Shown here: in pieces, positions 1 to 12,932 of the stretch
How positions within the stretch are numbered: the stretch's first letter is position 1
How the letters are laid out: each line of letters opens with the position of its first letter
Source: Hippophae tibetana
Taxonomy: Eukaryota > Streptophyta > Magnoliopsida > Rosales > Elaeagnaceae
DNA: 64,000 nt
NCBI GenBank assembly: GCA_037013495.1
Contig: CM072809.1
Span: 12,504,501 to 12,568,500, forward strand
Direction of reading: 5' to 3'
Program-made: the position numbers and the translations under genes
Notes under the pieces: generated by a model
The model's database searches: none
What the model saw: only the letters and a program-made list of their open reading frames with translations
Told to the model about the DNA's origin: nothing

Positions 1-3000
1 AACAATCCGTGCTGAAAATGGGAGCCCAATGGAAGCTGAGGATAAAGATGTTGTCTCAGAAGGGACTGGTTCAATTGCTGTCTATGATCAATGGATTGTT
101 CCCCCAGTCTCTGGCCAACGACCAAAACCTCGATATGAAGTATTATTCTATTTTATATTTATAATTGACCTTGACATTGTTTTTCTAGCTTTTGAGCAAT
201 ATTCTTGCCTTTTCAGCATGGAGCTGCAATTGTGCAAGACAAGATGTACATATATGGTGGAAACCACAATGGTCGTTACCTTAATGATATTCATGTAAGC
301 AATTTCTCAAAAGTCATGCTTCTCATGCTTCTGAACTATGTAGTGTGTTACTGTTTTTTTTTCTTTTTTCATGAGCTACAGTTGGCATGCAACTTTCTGT
401 CATTGGTTATATGGTTCCATTACCAATCATATTTTAGCCCTTCCATCTACTTATTATAGATATATTTTCTTTCATTCACTTATTTGAAGAACACTACAGG
501 TCTTTGATTTGAGGAGTTGGACTTGGTCAAGAATTGAAGCCAAGTTTGGGGAGGAATCAGTTGGTTCATCATCTCCTGTAACAGTAGCCCCATGCGCTGG
601 TCATTCCCTGGTTAGTGTAGAAGAGTATATGTTTTTTACTTTTAGAGTTCTGGAAGCGAGGTTTCTAACAGGATGTAAGCTTTTGCAAAATCTGTCTGTT
701 CTTGATCTGACTTCTGAGAGGAAGCCACTTTTTCTCTTTGGTTTCTGTTTCTGGTGGCATTATATGAATTTGGATATTTGCAGTGAATTATATAGCCAAT
801 TTCTTGTTTATGTAGATACCATGGGAAAATAAACTTCTTTCAATTGCTGGACACACAAAAGATTCTTCCGAAACAATTCAGGGTAATAAGTATATCCATT
901 TAGTTTCCTTTTATTTTATTTGAGGTCTTGCATCTCAGTTAATGTTCTTTTTAACATCATTTTTTGTCTATTGACTCAATTCTTTCAAGATTTATATCCA
1001 TGCTTTCACGAGTGATGCTTCATGCTTTCTTTCTTTTTTTATAACAAATGATATTACCTGTTTTGAGAGTTCTACAGTTCTTACTGGAATCATATGATAG
1101 AAATCATGTCACGGATGACACTTTCAAATACAATTGCAAAACAGTAATTTCAACAATTGTTGCCTTTTGGTAGACAAGAAGTCTGCATCAGCTATTATAA
1201 AGAATTATCTTGATGCTTTATAATAGCTGATGCAGTCTTCTTGTCTACAAAGAAGAGATCTTCAGAGTATAAGTTTTAGTATTGTGACAAAAGGCCTATT
1301 TACCTATTATATTAAGCTTTTTTTTTTGGCAGTTCACTTAATGTTTTTTGAAGTAATTTTACTGCTTTTTTTTTTACTTGCATATATAAACATTGTTTTC
1401 TATGTATTTTATTTTAAGTACAATTTCTTATTTGTTAGGACTTTATGCTCTGACAATAATATATATCTTTTATATATGTACTTTCTGGCGTCAGTAATAT
1501 TTGTTGATGCTGTCTTCTGCCTTACAAGTCCTATAATAATTTTACTTTAAACAGTTGGTTATGTTTTTGCCAACAATGTTTTTTACATAATTCTGTTGTA
1601 ACTCCTTTCATTTATAACCATAGTTTTTACCTCTCTTGTGCACCTAATTTTTCTGCTTTCTTGTGACAGTGAAAGCATTTGACCTACAAACTTCCACTTG
1701 GTCAAACTTACAGACTTATGGGAAGCCACCGGTAGTTGTCCACTGCATTAATCATTTGTCTTTTAGATTATCTTCCAAAAACCAAATTGTAATCTGCAAG
1801 GTTATGTTGGGAGCCTAGTAATTCTATTGAACTTGTTATTCTTATCCCATTTTGCAGGCATCTCGTGGAGGTCAATCAGTAACCCTTGTTGGATCAAGCT
1901 TAGTGATTTTTGGTGGAGAAGATGCAAAGAGGACTCTCTTGAATGATCTGCACATTCTTGACCTAGAAACCATGACTTGGGATGAGATCGATGCTGTGTA
2001 AGATAATTGATTACATTTTTTGTGAGGATCCTTTCTGTAAATCATTTCATCTGTTTTTTGAGATAACGAATAAATTTTAGTTTAATATTGCCATTTGAAG
2101 AAAGAATTTATATATGGGAAAGGGACATGAATGTGATTTTAGCAGAATATGCTTATTTTTTGTGAACTTGCTATGTGATGGATCACATACATGACATTTG
2201 TAATGTGAAACATGAACAAAATCTGGTGCATTTTTTAACCTCAAATGTAAAAAAAGTGTATACAAGTCTGAGTTGTCCTACCAATTATGTCAGGATGGGA
2301 AAAGGTTGTTTAATGTTTGAGTTATTTTTTTGTTTCACAGAGGGGTGCTTCCTTCTCCAAGGTCTGATCATACAGCTGCAGTCCATGCCGAGCGTTACCT
2401 CCTTATTTTTGGTGGGGGATCCCATGCAAGTTGCTTCAATGATCTGCATGTTCTTGATCTCCAAACGGTAAGATAGCTATTCTAATTTGGAGTTTTATTT
2501 TATTTCTGCTACTGTTTTTATTTGCTCCATTTCTTGGTGAAACTATCATCTTATGTTTTCACGTATATTCCAGATGGAATGGTCAAGACCCACACAACAA
2601 GGTGACATACCAACTCCAAGGGCTGGACATGCAGGTGCAACAGTTGGGGAGAATTGGTTTATTGTTGGAGGTGGTAACAACCAAAGCGGTATGTCATTCA
2701 AGCCTTTTCCATTGAACATTAAGATATTTTTGGGTCCTTCTAGGTAGACCATTGCACATATATTTGCTTGCCTCTGGACTTCTAGCTCCATAGAAAGGAA
2801 AAATATGTTCTATCTTCATGTATGAAGATGAAATTCTTGTGGTAGCCATTGCATGAGTGATATAAACACATAAGTTTTTGGGTGCTATTATTATTAACTA
2901 AATAGTTGTTTCAATGGTGTTGGAGAAACTACTATTGAACAATCGGGAAAAAGATTTCTAAACGAAGGGTGTGTTAGAGGATGCTATGTCTGTTGTTGTC

Positions 3001-6000
3001 CACATGCTTTTCATGTGAACTATGTTATGCAGTGACTATCATGAGGTCCATCTACAAAAGCTTATTCTTGTCAGAACTACTTTTTCAGTTATCCACGTTA
3101 TATGGGTGTTTTAAATCATCTGATTTTTTTTGTCTTTTTTACATTTGATTAAATCATTTGTTCCTGTTGGCATATTGCAGGGGTCTCAGAGTCTGTTGTG
3201 CTTAACATGTCTACCCTTGTTTGGTCAGTGGTAGCTATCGTTGAGGGGCGTGTTCCTATTGCCAGTGAGGTAATCTCACTTGAAAACCTAATTTTGTCTG
3301 CGAGGATGGTCTATGGTTACTTTATGTTTGAATAATTGAATTCTCTTTCAGCCTACTATATAATTTCAACAAAAAAGGTTACTTTCCCTAGAGGAATAGT
3401 AACATTGAGCCTTTTTTTGAGTGATATAAACTTGAATGCCAACAAAAGTATTGGAATCACCTTGTGTTTATTGTTAGAGTGAAATAAAAGTATCCGATAT
3501 TGATTAATAATGATATTAATGTAGTGATTATAAGTAACATGAGCCCTATCTTTCTTTGGGATTGGATAGCTTATGTTACAGGCTCTACTAGAGATATAAA
3601 TGGGGTTATACTATCTCATCTAATGTCTCATTTGATGTCTCTAATGGGCTTATGGTTCAAAGTTGTTCTATCCTATTTAGATTGTAATCCTAATGTACCT
3701 CATTTTAAGCATAAAACTTTCTCATTATAAATAATCATGTTTCATATTTTTCATTATTTTGTATTTTTACTTGTCCGATTTTGGCCCATTAGTGGTAAAT
3801 GTGATATTTCAACTAGTATCATCCCATTACCATCTCATCTCATTAAAAAATAAATGGGACAAGATGAGACGAGTTCCTAAAATTAATGGATTGTACCATG
3901 GATTAATAAAACATTTTATCCCAATTTACACCTTTAACCTCTACAAAGTTGACATGGTATCAGAACTTAAGTGTATCATTGAGCCAAAAAGGAGAAAAAA
4001 AACTAATGGGCCTACCTCACAAAAGAATGAATGGGCTTTGCAAAAAGCAAAAAAGACGAGTGACCCATTAGAAATAGAATATAATAAAATAAGTTGAAAA
4101 TGCAAAATGTGGGCCATTTTACAAAGTGTTGGGCAAAATGACCCACACTTTGAGGGATGTTAAAGTAAAATAAAAATATTCAGATCGATTAAGAATGATA
4201 TGTTTATAAGTAGCACGAGCCTTACCTTTCTTTGGAGTTGATCTTTTGAAATGGGCCAGCCCAATGTACTTATGGACTCTACAAAATTGACATTTATATC
4301 CATTCATAGGGCTTGAGCGTGGTTGTATGCTCGTACAACGGTGAAGACATACTTGTATCTTTTGGAGGATATAATGGACGTTACAACAGTGAGGTAAATT
4401 TTGATTCTAAACTGATTTGCAGCTTTTTTCTTGTTTAATTTGTTTATTTATTTATTGTTTCTGCTCTAGGTTAACGTTCTTAGACCTAGCCACAAGTCAA
4501 CTTTACAGTCAAAGATGATAGAAACTCCTATGCTGGATAGCGTCTCTGCTGTGCGTAATGGTACAAATCCTAGGGATGGGGAATCTGAGTTTGAAAGAGG
4601 TCAAGAAGGAAAGATTAGGGAAATCGTCATGGACAATGTCGATTCAGATCCCAGGGTAAGCAAATTAAAAATTGTGTTCTTTTTCTTAGTTAATATGTTA
4701 TACATTCCTAGGATGCTTTCACATTTTAGGTGGTTTGTGCATACATCTATTTATGTATCAGCAAATAAATTTCTAATCACTTTGCCGAGTTAATTGCATG
4801 TTTCATTTTTAGCAGACAAGAAGTTATTTGTATGTACATGCATTGTCTCTTCTGGATAGTCTTGCATTCTTTAGTGACCGTTGGCCGTCAAGTTGATTAT
4901 TTGTTTTTTTCTTTTTAAAATTTTTAATTCTGAATTATATAGGATTTTTTCCCCTAAACCCCAAGTTCCCATCCAACTCCTGATCTCCTTGTTTGCCCAC
5001 ATGGGATAGAAATTCGTTGTTTAGTTTGTTGAGAATCACTGATTCACTTGTAAGGAAAACAGAAAATGTTTTTTTAGATATAGCATGACTCCTCACTCTT
5101 TGATCATATTCTGGTATCATTTTAGAGTGTTTTCTGTCAACTTTATTAAATACTAACCTTGCTTTTGGCTAAAATTGCTGTTTGTGCTAGAGTATCTAAT
5201 TATGTGATAGATATGTCATACGCTTCTGTCATCAGCACTTGCATTTTCAATCTATCTTAAGTCATTTGAATTCAGTAAATTAAAATATAGGTACGAGTTT
5301 TTCAGATATTATAGTTTATAGCATGATAATGCATGGATCTTGTATTACTTATTTTTCGGCTACATCACTTCCTACTCCCTGAGTATCTTTGTTAAGTAAA
5401 AAGGTTGTATTAAAATAGCTTTGCATGGCCTCATCACATTTAAACTACTTCGTTCTCAAACTCTTAGATTATGCAGAGATCCAAGGGTGAAAGAGCCCAT
5501 GAACATCTTATAGGGTCTCTCAAAGCGGACAAAGAAGAATTAGAATCATCACTGAGCAAAGAGAGGATACAATGTCTCCAATTAAAGCAGGACTTGACAG
5601 AAGCGGAGACTCGCAATACTGACCTATACAAGGTAACTATCAATGCGTCCAAAGTTTTTCTTAGAGAATATGCTTTCCTACTTGGTTGCAAATCTTGTTA
5701 TTTGGGAAACTATATCATGGTAAAGAGTGCCATGTCTATGCTTTTGGAAATAAAAAATTTCCAGGTCTAATTGTTTTTTTTTTCATTTTCCTGATCAATC
5801 CTTGTTATTTATTATTATCAAATTTGCTTACAATTAGGAGCTTCAATCTGTCCGCGGTCAACTTGCAGCTGAGCAGTCAAGATGTTTCAAGCTTGAGGTA
5901 TATATGCACACTGTTCTATTTGGCGGTTCAGTTGATTTTACGTGTGGTAAAAGTAATGCCTGATCCAAAACAATTATGAAAGTTCCTTTTATGATTTTGC

Positions 6001-6565
6001 TTGCGTTAAAGTTGTGATACTTCTTTTTCTTGTCTCTGACAAATACTTGCTGATGGTTGCAACAATACTCTGTCAAAAAGTTTCACCCAAGTAATAGTAG
6101 AGTATCTTATCGATTTAATATAAGCCGTGAATGGTGGAGCATTTTTTCAAGACAATGTAAGCTGGCCATTTATTATCAGCAGGACATGATTTTCAAATCT
6201 TTGGTAGTCGGTGCATATTGATGTTTATTAGAAGCTTCAAAGTGTGGTTTTTCGCTTATTAGCCAACCTGCACAATAACCAAACCGAGCCACTTTAAATC
6301 TTGGTATTCACTGCGTCATATTAAAAAGAGTAGAAAAACATCGGGATTGTTTGCTAATTACTGTTTGTGCCTACAGGTTGAGCTTGCAGAACTGAGGCAG
6401 AAGTTCCAAACTATGGAAACATTACAAAAGGAACTTGAACTTCTCCAACGACAGAAGGCTGCATCTGAACAAGCAGCCTTGAATGCTAAACAAAGGCAGA
6501 GCTCGGGTGGTGTTTGGGGTTGGATTGCAGGAGCCCCACCCATCCAAAAATCTGATGATGCTTGA
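1..6565 (+). CDS. Kelch-repeat acyl-CoA-binding domain protein (ACBP4/5 type), 3' part
   Basis: Exons read from splice sites: 1-139, 217-294, 500-610, 816-882, 1670-1731, 1858-1997, 2341-2467, 2574-2688, 3181-3269, 4310-4393, 4470-4655, 5477-5632, 5838-5897, 6377-6565; all joins keep frame and give about 533 residues. Kelch blades are visible as repeated GG plus downstream W motifs (IYGGNHNGRYLNDIHV, VIFGGEDAKRTLLND, LIFGGGSHASCFNDLHVLD, FIVGGGNNQSG, SFGGYNGRYNSE). A long charged coiled coil follows (SLKADKEELESSLSKE, VELAELRQKFQTMETLQKEL), then the C-terminal GGVWGWIAG typical of plant kelch ACBPs. Family members are roughly 650-670 residues with the acyl-CoA-binding domain at the N-terminus; that domain lies upstream of the window. 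Known role of the family: cytosolic binding of long-chain acyl-CoA esters, with kelch blades for protein contacts. The stop is TGA at 6563-6565. The intron 3270-4309 carries a TRIM. Confidence 0.9.
1170..1248 (+). repeat. Near-perfect hairpin in ACBP intron
   Basis: Bases 1170-1202 are the reverse complement of 1216-1248 at 32 of 33 positions, with a 13-base loop (1203-1215). A few further pairs extend the stem outward. It lies inside the intron 883-1669. It could be a small MITE or a precursor-like hairpin; no known miRNA was recognised. Confidence 0.85.
3472..4292 (+). mobile_element. TRIM LTR retrotransposon in ACBP intron
   Basis: A miniature LTR element lies in the intron 3270-4309. The 3' LTR is 4158-4292 (135 bp, TGTTAAAG...TTGACA). 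The 5' LTR is 3472-3954 (TGTTAGAG...TTGACA), enlarged by a nested insertion. The primer-binding site TGGTATCAGAAC follows the 5' LTR at 3955 and matches initiator-Met tRNA. A purine stretch (TTTGAGGGA) precedes the 3' LTR. The internal domain is only about 200 bp and non-coding. Target duplication TTTAT is exact at 3467-3471 and 4293-4297. The two LTRs have diverged, so the insertion is not recent. Confidence 0.85.
3589..3936 (+). mobile_element. hAT-type MITE nested in TRIM 5' LTR
   Basis: A 348-bp block splits the TRIM 5' LTR; 348 bp is exactly the length excess over the 3' LTR. Its ends are imperfect inverted repeats (TAGAGATATAAATGGGG against TAAAGGTGTAAATTGGG, 13 of 17). Flanking 8-mers GGCTCTAC (3581-3588) and ACCTCTAC (3937-3944) look like a hAT-type 8-bp duplication with two changes. 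It has no coding capacity. Confidence 0.65.
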
Positions 6566-6797
6566 AACCCTAATGGAATACAAGATGCTAGAGTTTGTTC
6601 ACATTAATCCAATTTTTTTGTCCCAAAATGTATTTGTTTTACTCAACCCAGTTCTTTTTCTGTGACAGAAACATCAGGTTTCCATTGGATAGAAGAAAAC
6701 GGGGGTTTTGGCTTGAGTAGTGCTGTAATTTCCCTTACATAGCTTCACTTTTCAGTGCAGTATTTGTTTCACCGAGATAGAGTTCATTTTCGAAGTT

Positions 6798-6803
6798 AAT
6801 AAA
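6798..6803 (+). terminator. AATAAA polyadenylation signal of ACBP gene
   Basis: AATAAA lies 233 bases after the stop codon in a T-rich stretch, a plausible 3' UTR length. Cleavage would be expected some 10-30 bases downstream. This is motif evidence only. Confidence 0.5.
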
Positions 6804-6829
6804 GCGAGTGACTCATAGATAACATTGTT

Positions 6830-8400
6830 TTTAGATTCTTTTACTTATTTTTTAAAAAAGTTCAAATTGGCCGACCTTTATTTATATTTTAGTTTCTATT
6901 CTCTCTTTTTGCCTACGAAAATCTGTGACAATTGGGTAGTTACGTGAGATGAATTACAGCAGCTAATAACACGGTATATCTTTGTGGTGTCTAATATGAG
7001 TACTAGTATTTAGTTCAACAGTTAATTTTTTATCCAATGACATTGTGACAAAAAAAGAGAGGCGTACTTAATTTTTTTTTTTAAATTATCAAATGAGAGG
7101 TAGACTTGAAATTTGAAACTAATACTTTAATTTGCTATGCTTAGCTCTCTTGTTATGCTAATGATTATTTGTTTTGCCTCCTTTGGTGGGATTGATTATT
7201 AATGTCCCCTTTTCTTTATTCTACGTTCAAATGGTTTTTTTTAATAACTCCGAATGAATGTGGCTGTTGCATTATATCATATGTACGAGCAATCAAAGGG
7301 AAAAAAAAATGCAGTTCACAATTGGGAATGAAAATCAAACTTATTCAACTTGCAGTGCATCTCATCTTAAGGGAAAAAAAGGAATAATATTGGAGATTTA
7401 TGTTTTTCATCATTAATGGAAAATTGTCTTTTAAGCACTAGTGGAAAATCGTGTTTTCAAGCATTACCCATGGTTTTAGAAGGAAAACGTTACTGGAAAT
7501 TGCCACAACAAAAAGTAAAAGAGAGAAAATTATGCATATCTTCTCACCCTTCCTATTTCATTGGTAATCTGTAATAACAAGTAATAATCTTATTATTAAC
7601 TCAAAATCTTAAACTTTCCCATTATTTTATTGAAAGTCACCCTATAGTATACCTGTGTTTTCACTAATGAAAAATAGTTATACCTCCGTTATAAACCTGA
7701 GTTTCACTAATGAAAAAGTAGTTATACAATACAAATATAAAAACAACAAAATATCTATGTAGTTCATTGGATCTAATTATTTTCTTCCAATACCTCACAA
7801 ATTGTTTTTATTAATTTAATATTTTCAGAGAAAAATTAAAGGTTAAAGTGAATTTGACTTATGTTTAATTTTGAGAAAATATCATTCCTAATACCCTTAA
7901 AACTATAAATAATAAAAATATCACCTATTTCTGTCGATTGAGAAGGGATATATATATATATATTTTCCTAATTCAAATGAAGAGAGATCATTTTTGTTGA
8001 TTAGAATTTAGGGTCATTTATTGTAGTTTTTTTTTAAAATTATATAACTATTTAACCCAAATCAAGACAACAAAAACAATGACATTCCTTTGAATTAGAA
8101 TGAATACTAGTTACTGTGAAGAGTGAGCAATATTTTTAAAAAACTTTTAGGGTGTTGTTTTTGTGTTTTTTCTATTTTTTTTATTACTTTATAAAAATGA
8201 ATTAAAAAGAACTCAAAATCAGATAATTTTACAATTCTGCAAATACTGATAGCGAGAAGATAAACCGACCATATATTTACCAAAATAAATATTAAAAAAT
8301 AAAATAAAATGTGAAAAGGAAAAAAAAGACGCTTTTAAAAGAACGTGGCAGCATCTCAATGGCACTATGTGCTTGCGTATAGTGTTCTTAGGAGCAGGTC
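6830..8400. other. Intergenic region between ACBP and PWWP genes
   Basis: AT-rich spacer with poly-T and poly-A runs and a short TA repeat near 7950. No open reading frame resembling a known protein and no RNA gene was seen. The last part (about 8340-8613) is richer in G+C and must hold the PWWP promoter and 5' UTR. Confidence 0.6.
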
Positions 8401-8613
8401 CTCAAAATGGAGAGAGTAACCCAGAAAATTTCATAATCCTCAGATTTTCTAAACGACGCCCAAACAGTTTTCGCCCTCGGTTTTTCTCGGAAAATCTCTT
8501 AATTCATTTCCGGATGGAAAGATAAGAAGGTATGTTTTCTCGCTAGCACCACCGAGCTCCATATCTCTAGGGCTTTTCGGGATTTTAGGGAATTAGCTCA
8601 TTCAGTGATTTAT

Positions 8614-11600
8614 ATGATGAATAACGGTTGCATACTCGATGAGAAATCAGATTCCATTGTAGAATCTGAAAATGAGAAAGATAAGGGTTTAAAAGGTGGC
8701 CTTGAAGGCTCAAACGAGGAGATAAGTCCTGGTTCGAGAATGTTGGATAAAGCTAGGGTTTTCCCGATGGAGCTCGATTCGGGAGATTCAGATGGCGCCG
8801 TAGGATATAGGGCTCCGGAGGATGGAAGATCAGCGGACGTTGGAGTTACGAGTGAGGTTTTCGCGGAGAGTGATGATGGAAAAGTTGTTAAAGATGAAGA
8901 ATCGAGAGGTTCCCATGAAGCCGACGCTTCAGATAAAGAAATCGATGCAATAAATGATCGAAAAGAGCATGTGACAGTACCTAAGGCTCAGAGTGATAAA
9001 CATGTAGAGACGGAGAAAGGTACTGGTCCCGATTTTGATTCTTTGTTATCGGAATTTGATGATTTTATGGCTAATGATAGTGGTGGGCTGATTGGTATGA
9101 CGAGTGCTCTGAGCTATGGGTTTGACGATGGTGATATGGTTTGGGGTAAGGTTAAATCTCATCCTTGGTGGCCTGGTCTTATATTCAATGAGGTTCTTGC
9201 TGGTTCTCAAGTACGTCGAACAAGGAGGGAGGGGGATGTTTTGGTGGCATTCTTTGGTGATAGTAGTTATGGCTGGTTTGATCCAGATGAACTTATCCCT
9301 TTTGATCCCAATTATGCTGTCAAATCTCGTCAGACTAGTTCTAGGAATTTCATTAAGGCAGTTGAAGAGGCAGTAGATGAAGTTAGTCGGAGGCATGCTG
9401 CTGGTTTGCTATGTAAATGTAGGAACAAGTACAATTTTCGAGCTACAAGTGTTGAAGGCTACTTTGCTGTTGATGTGCCTGATTACGAGGCATCTGCAGT
9501 TTACTCTGTGAATCAGATTGAGAAGGCGCAAAATAGTTTTAAACCAAGTGAAACTATATCATTTGTTAGGCAATTGGCTTTGTCTCCTTGTAGCGGTGAT
9601 CATAAAAACCTGAATTTTGTCAAGAATAGGGCTACTCTTTTTGCGTACCGTAAGGCTAACTTTGAGGAGTATGATGAGACATATGCTCAGGCATTTGGGG
9701 TTCAGCAGGGACGCCCTTCCCGGGACCATACTAATTTATCGGTTCAACCTGTGAAGAATCCCCCTCGAGGTAATAAATTATGCTTTCTATTAGTGTTGAT
9801 GATTGTGATGATGCTTTTATGTAAACTTGGGATTTGAATATCATATGCAAAATTAATATTTTCACTTCAAAATTCCCCAGTTAACACATGGTTTGTGTGT
9901 AAAATAACATGTATCAATGTTCTAAATTGTGCTATTGTTCCACCTTGACTGGTGGTTAAGGACCGTCCCCTTCCTTTTGTTTGAATCCTCCAATCCCTAA
10001 TTTCTTAGAACCATTTTTTACTCTGGTTTCATCCTTTTTTACTTGTATTCTTTTTGTTGTCTTTGCATTTCTTATTATTTGAGTGAAACATGTGATGAAG
10101 AATTGGGATTAGAAGATCTAATTTTGATTTATCTATTCTTTGTGATGTTTGAAGTAATCATTTTCTAAAGATTCTGTTAGATATTGTTACCATACTTCTA
10201 TTTTCAAACCTACTTGTTAATTTAGATTTAGTGTTCGAGTCCATGGTGCCATTGTTAATTGCTATTTCCATCTTTTTGATGACATATCTTGAGTTTTGTA
10301 GCAATATGGTGGTTACAATGCCTCCCTTGTCCTTAAACTCTCCCATGTTCTTATGGATTTTATCTTTGCACAAGAGAAATGATTAGTGCTTTGCCACCTT
10401 GTTTTTCTGTTGTACTAAAGTGATTTGCATAATGCATGCACTGTTTAGCTTCTAATGATTTTGTGTTTATCAGCTCCTTTGAGTGGTCCTTTGGTGATTG
10501 CTGAAACCCTGGGAAGCAGAAAGATTGCTACAAAACGTTTGAAAGTTAAGGATCATTCCAAAAAAGATAGGTATCTTTTCAAGCGGAGGGATGAAACTGC
10601 TAAATTAAAAGCTGATAAAACTGATCAGGTGCATCTAAGTCCCTCAGCTCCAGCTGCTTACACGGAAGGATCAATAGCGTCTGGGGGTGGGGATTATGTG
10701 TTGCAAGAAAGGCCTCTGGATCTTACTTCTAAACCTCATATTCCATTTACACATGACAAAGAAGCTTTGAGACCTGACGTACCTGACAAAGAAGTGGTTA
10801 TGTTAGATCGATCATCTGATAACAGTTCTCTGCACAATCAGGATGCTGTTATAGATACAAAGCTTTCTCTTGATGACGAGAAGACTGCTCCACATGAAGT
10901 GCAAGAAGAAGCAAGATCCGTATCAAATGAAGTACCAGTTTTTGTAAGCAAAGGCTTCCCTGATTTATCAGGGGAGGGGAGTTCACTGTCTGCAACTGAT
11001 GGTAGGACACTATCTTCCCAGCAGGATGTGGCTGAGCATAGACATGAAGAGACTGTCAAATTTTCTAGATCCTTAGATGATATGCAACAATCTCAATTGA
11101 GTTCTGCAGGAGTGGAAGGAAACTGTGGAGGGGGTCAAGGTCATGATGGTCCGGTTGTTGGAGTTTCATCACCAATGCATGCTAAGGATTTAAGTGGAAG
11201 GAGTGCTTCTGGTGGAGTTAAGAAGAAAAAAGCCCATAAATGGTTCATGGAGGGGTCAAACTTGCAGGATTCTGTGATGGCTGAGAGAAAGAAAAAGAAA
11301 AGGAAGAAACAGTTGGGCTCAGAAGCATGCTTTAGAGATCCACAGAACCACTCATCTGCCAAAGACGATGATTCCTTGGGGAACAAGTTTGTGGGAAAAT
11401 CCAGCCAAATTGGTTTGGCTTCTAGTGAAGATTTTAGGGCAGAGCATCAGAAGAAAAGCTCTGCTGCCACATTTAATCCTTCAGACCCCGACTCTATTGG
11501 AACACCCTCCCTTGTTGGTGAGGAAAATGTTGAGAATGAATTACAGCAGCTTTTGTGGGATCTACATGCTCTTGCTCTCAACCCGTTTCATGGTATGGAG

Positions 11601-12932
11601 AGAAGCAGACCCTCAATTGTGCGGCGCTTCTTTTTGCGGTTCCGATCCCGTGTTTTCCAGAAGAGTTTGGTTCTCTCAGCCGCAACAGAAACTGAATCTC
11701 TTGAAGTTCGTCCTTCTAAATCTGCTCAAGGTGTTGGTGCTTCTGATAACAACATAGAGCATGTTAGAGATTTACCATCTTCAAAACCTGTGAAACTTTC
11801 TTCCAGATCTGACAATCCAACTATATCTGGCCGAAAACGACCTCCATCTGATCGTCAAGAGGATATTGCAGCAAAAAAATTGAAAAAGATCAGTAATATA
11901 AAATCCTTGGCAGCGGAAAAGAAGGGCAGTCAGAAAACTTCAGAAGCACATCGAGTAGAGGGAAAAGAATCAGCCACAACTCCACTCCGCAAGTCAGTCA
12001 AGCCAGAATTTACCAAGAAAATGGAGACTTCTACTAGGGTCATTGAACCCACTATGTTGGTGATGAAATTCCCTCCCCAAACATCACTGCCATCTCCAGC
12101 AGAACTGAAGGCAAGGTTTGCTCGATTTGGGCCGATGGATCAATCTGGTCTACGTGTATTTTGGAAGTCCTCAACATGTAGAGTTGTGTTCCTCCACAAG
12201 TCTGATGCTCAAGCAGCTTTCAGATACGCTGTTTCAAACAATTCCTTGTTTGGAAGCAACAATTTGAGGTGCTATGTTCGAGAAGTGGGAGCTGCAGCAG
12301 GTGAAGGTATTGAATCTGGAAAGGGCCAAGGAGATGACAATTCCATAGAGACATTGCGAGTTAAAGACCCTGCAGTTGCACAGAGACTGGCATCAGCACA
12401 TTTGCAGCAGCCTCCGGTCCAACTAAAATCTTGTTTGAAGAAGTCATCTGGAGAGGAGTCAGGGCAGGTAGCTAGTAATGGTGGTAGTAGTAAAGGGGCC
12501 CCACGTGTAAAATTCATGTTGGCAGGGGAAGAAAGTACAACTAGTAGGGATGAGCAATTGATGACTGGTAATAGAAATAACATCAACAACAGTGCTAGTT
12601 TTGCTGATGGTGGTAGTGGTGGTGGTGGTGGTGGAGGACCTGTTCTTTCTGTTGAAATGGATTATAATAGTAGGAACTTTCAAAAGGTTACTACTCCTAC
12701 TTCTCTATCGCCCGTTCTTACACGTTCTCCTAATTTTGCAAAATCTCCATTTAGTAATTCACATCATACTGAATTGTCATCTAGAAATACTCAAAATCTG
12801 AACAACCCCACAACACCAAGTGTATCGTCTATTGATATTTCGCAGCAGATGCTAAGTCTTTTGACGAGGTGTAATGACGTTGTAACCAATATGACGGGCT
12901 TGTTAGGTTACGTGCCTTATCACCCCCTTTGA
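8614..12932 (+). CDS. PWWP domain-containing protein (PDP family)
   Basis: Two exons, 8614-9769 and 10474-12932, joined in frame across a GTAATA...CAG intron, giving 1204 residues. The first ATG codons are 8614 and 8617; an upstream in-frame GTG at 8605 is not a plausible plant start. Visible parts: acidic N-terminus; PWWP domain from about residue 170 (DGDMVWGKVKSHPWWPG, then VAFFGDSSYGWFDPDELIPF), which reads methylated histone tails and DNA; basic nuclear-localisation tracts (KKKKAHKW, ERKKKKRKKQ, 11220-11310); a conserved region near residues 910-990 resembling an RNA-recognition fold (PSPAELKARFARFGPMD ... CRVVFLHKSDAQAAFRYA); a glycine run near 12607-12640; and a conserved tail (QMLSLLTRCNDVVTNMTGLL). 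Arabidopsis PDP/PWWP homologues act in the nucleus in chromatin-silencing complexes (PEAT, and with FVE/MSI5). Placement in this family is strong; which paralogue it is cannot be told. Confidence 0.93.

Noticed and set aside
8605..8613. Start of the PWWP protein at 8605
   Set aside because: The codon is GTG. The first ATG in frame is 8614, which is the plausible plant start.
9046..9396. 116-codon frame on the minus strand of the PWWP exon
   Set aside because: It is the antisense of a conserved coding domain; codon pattern and protein identity support the plus strand.
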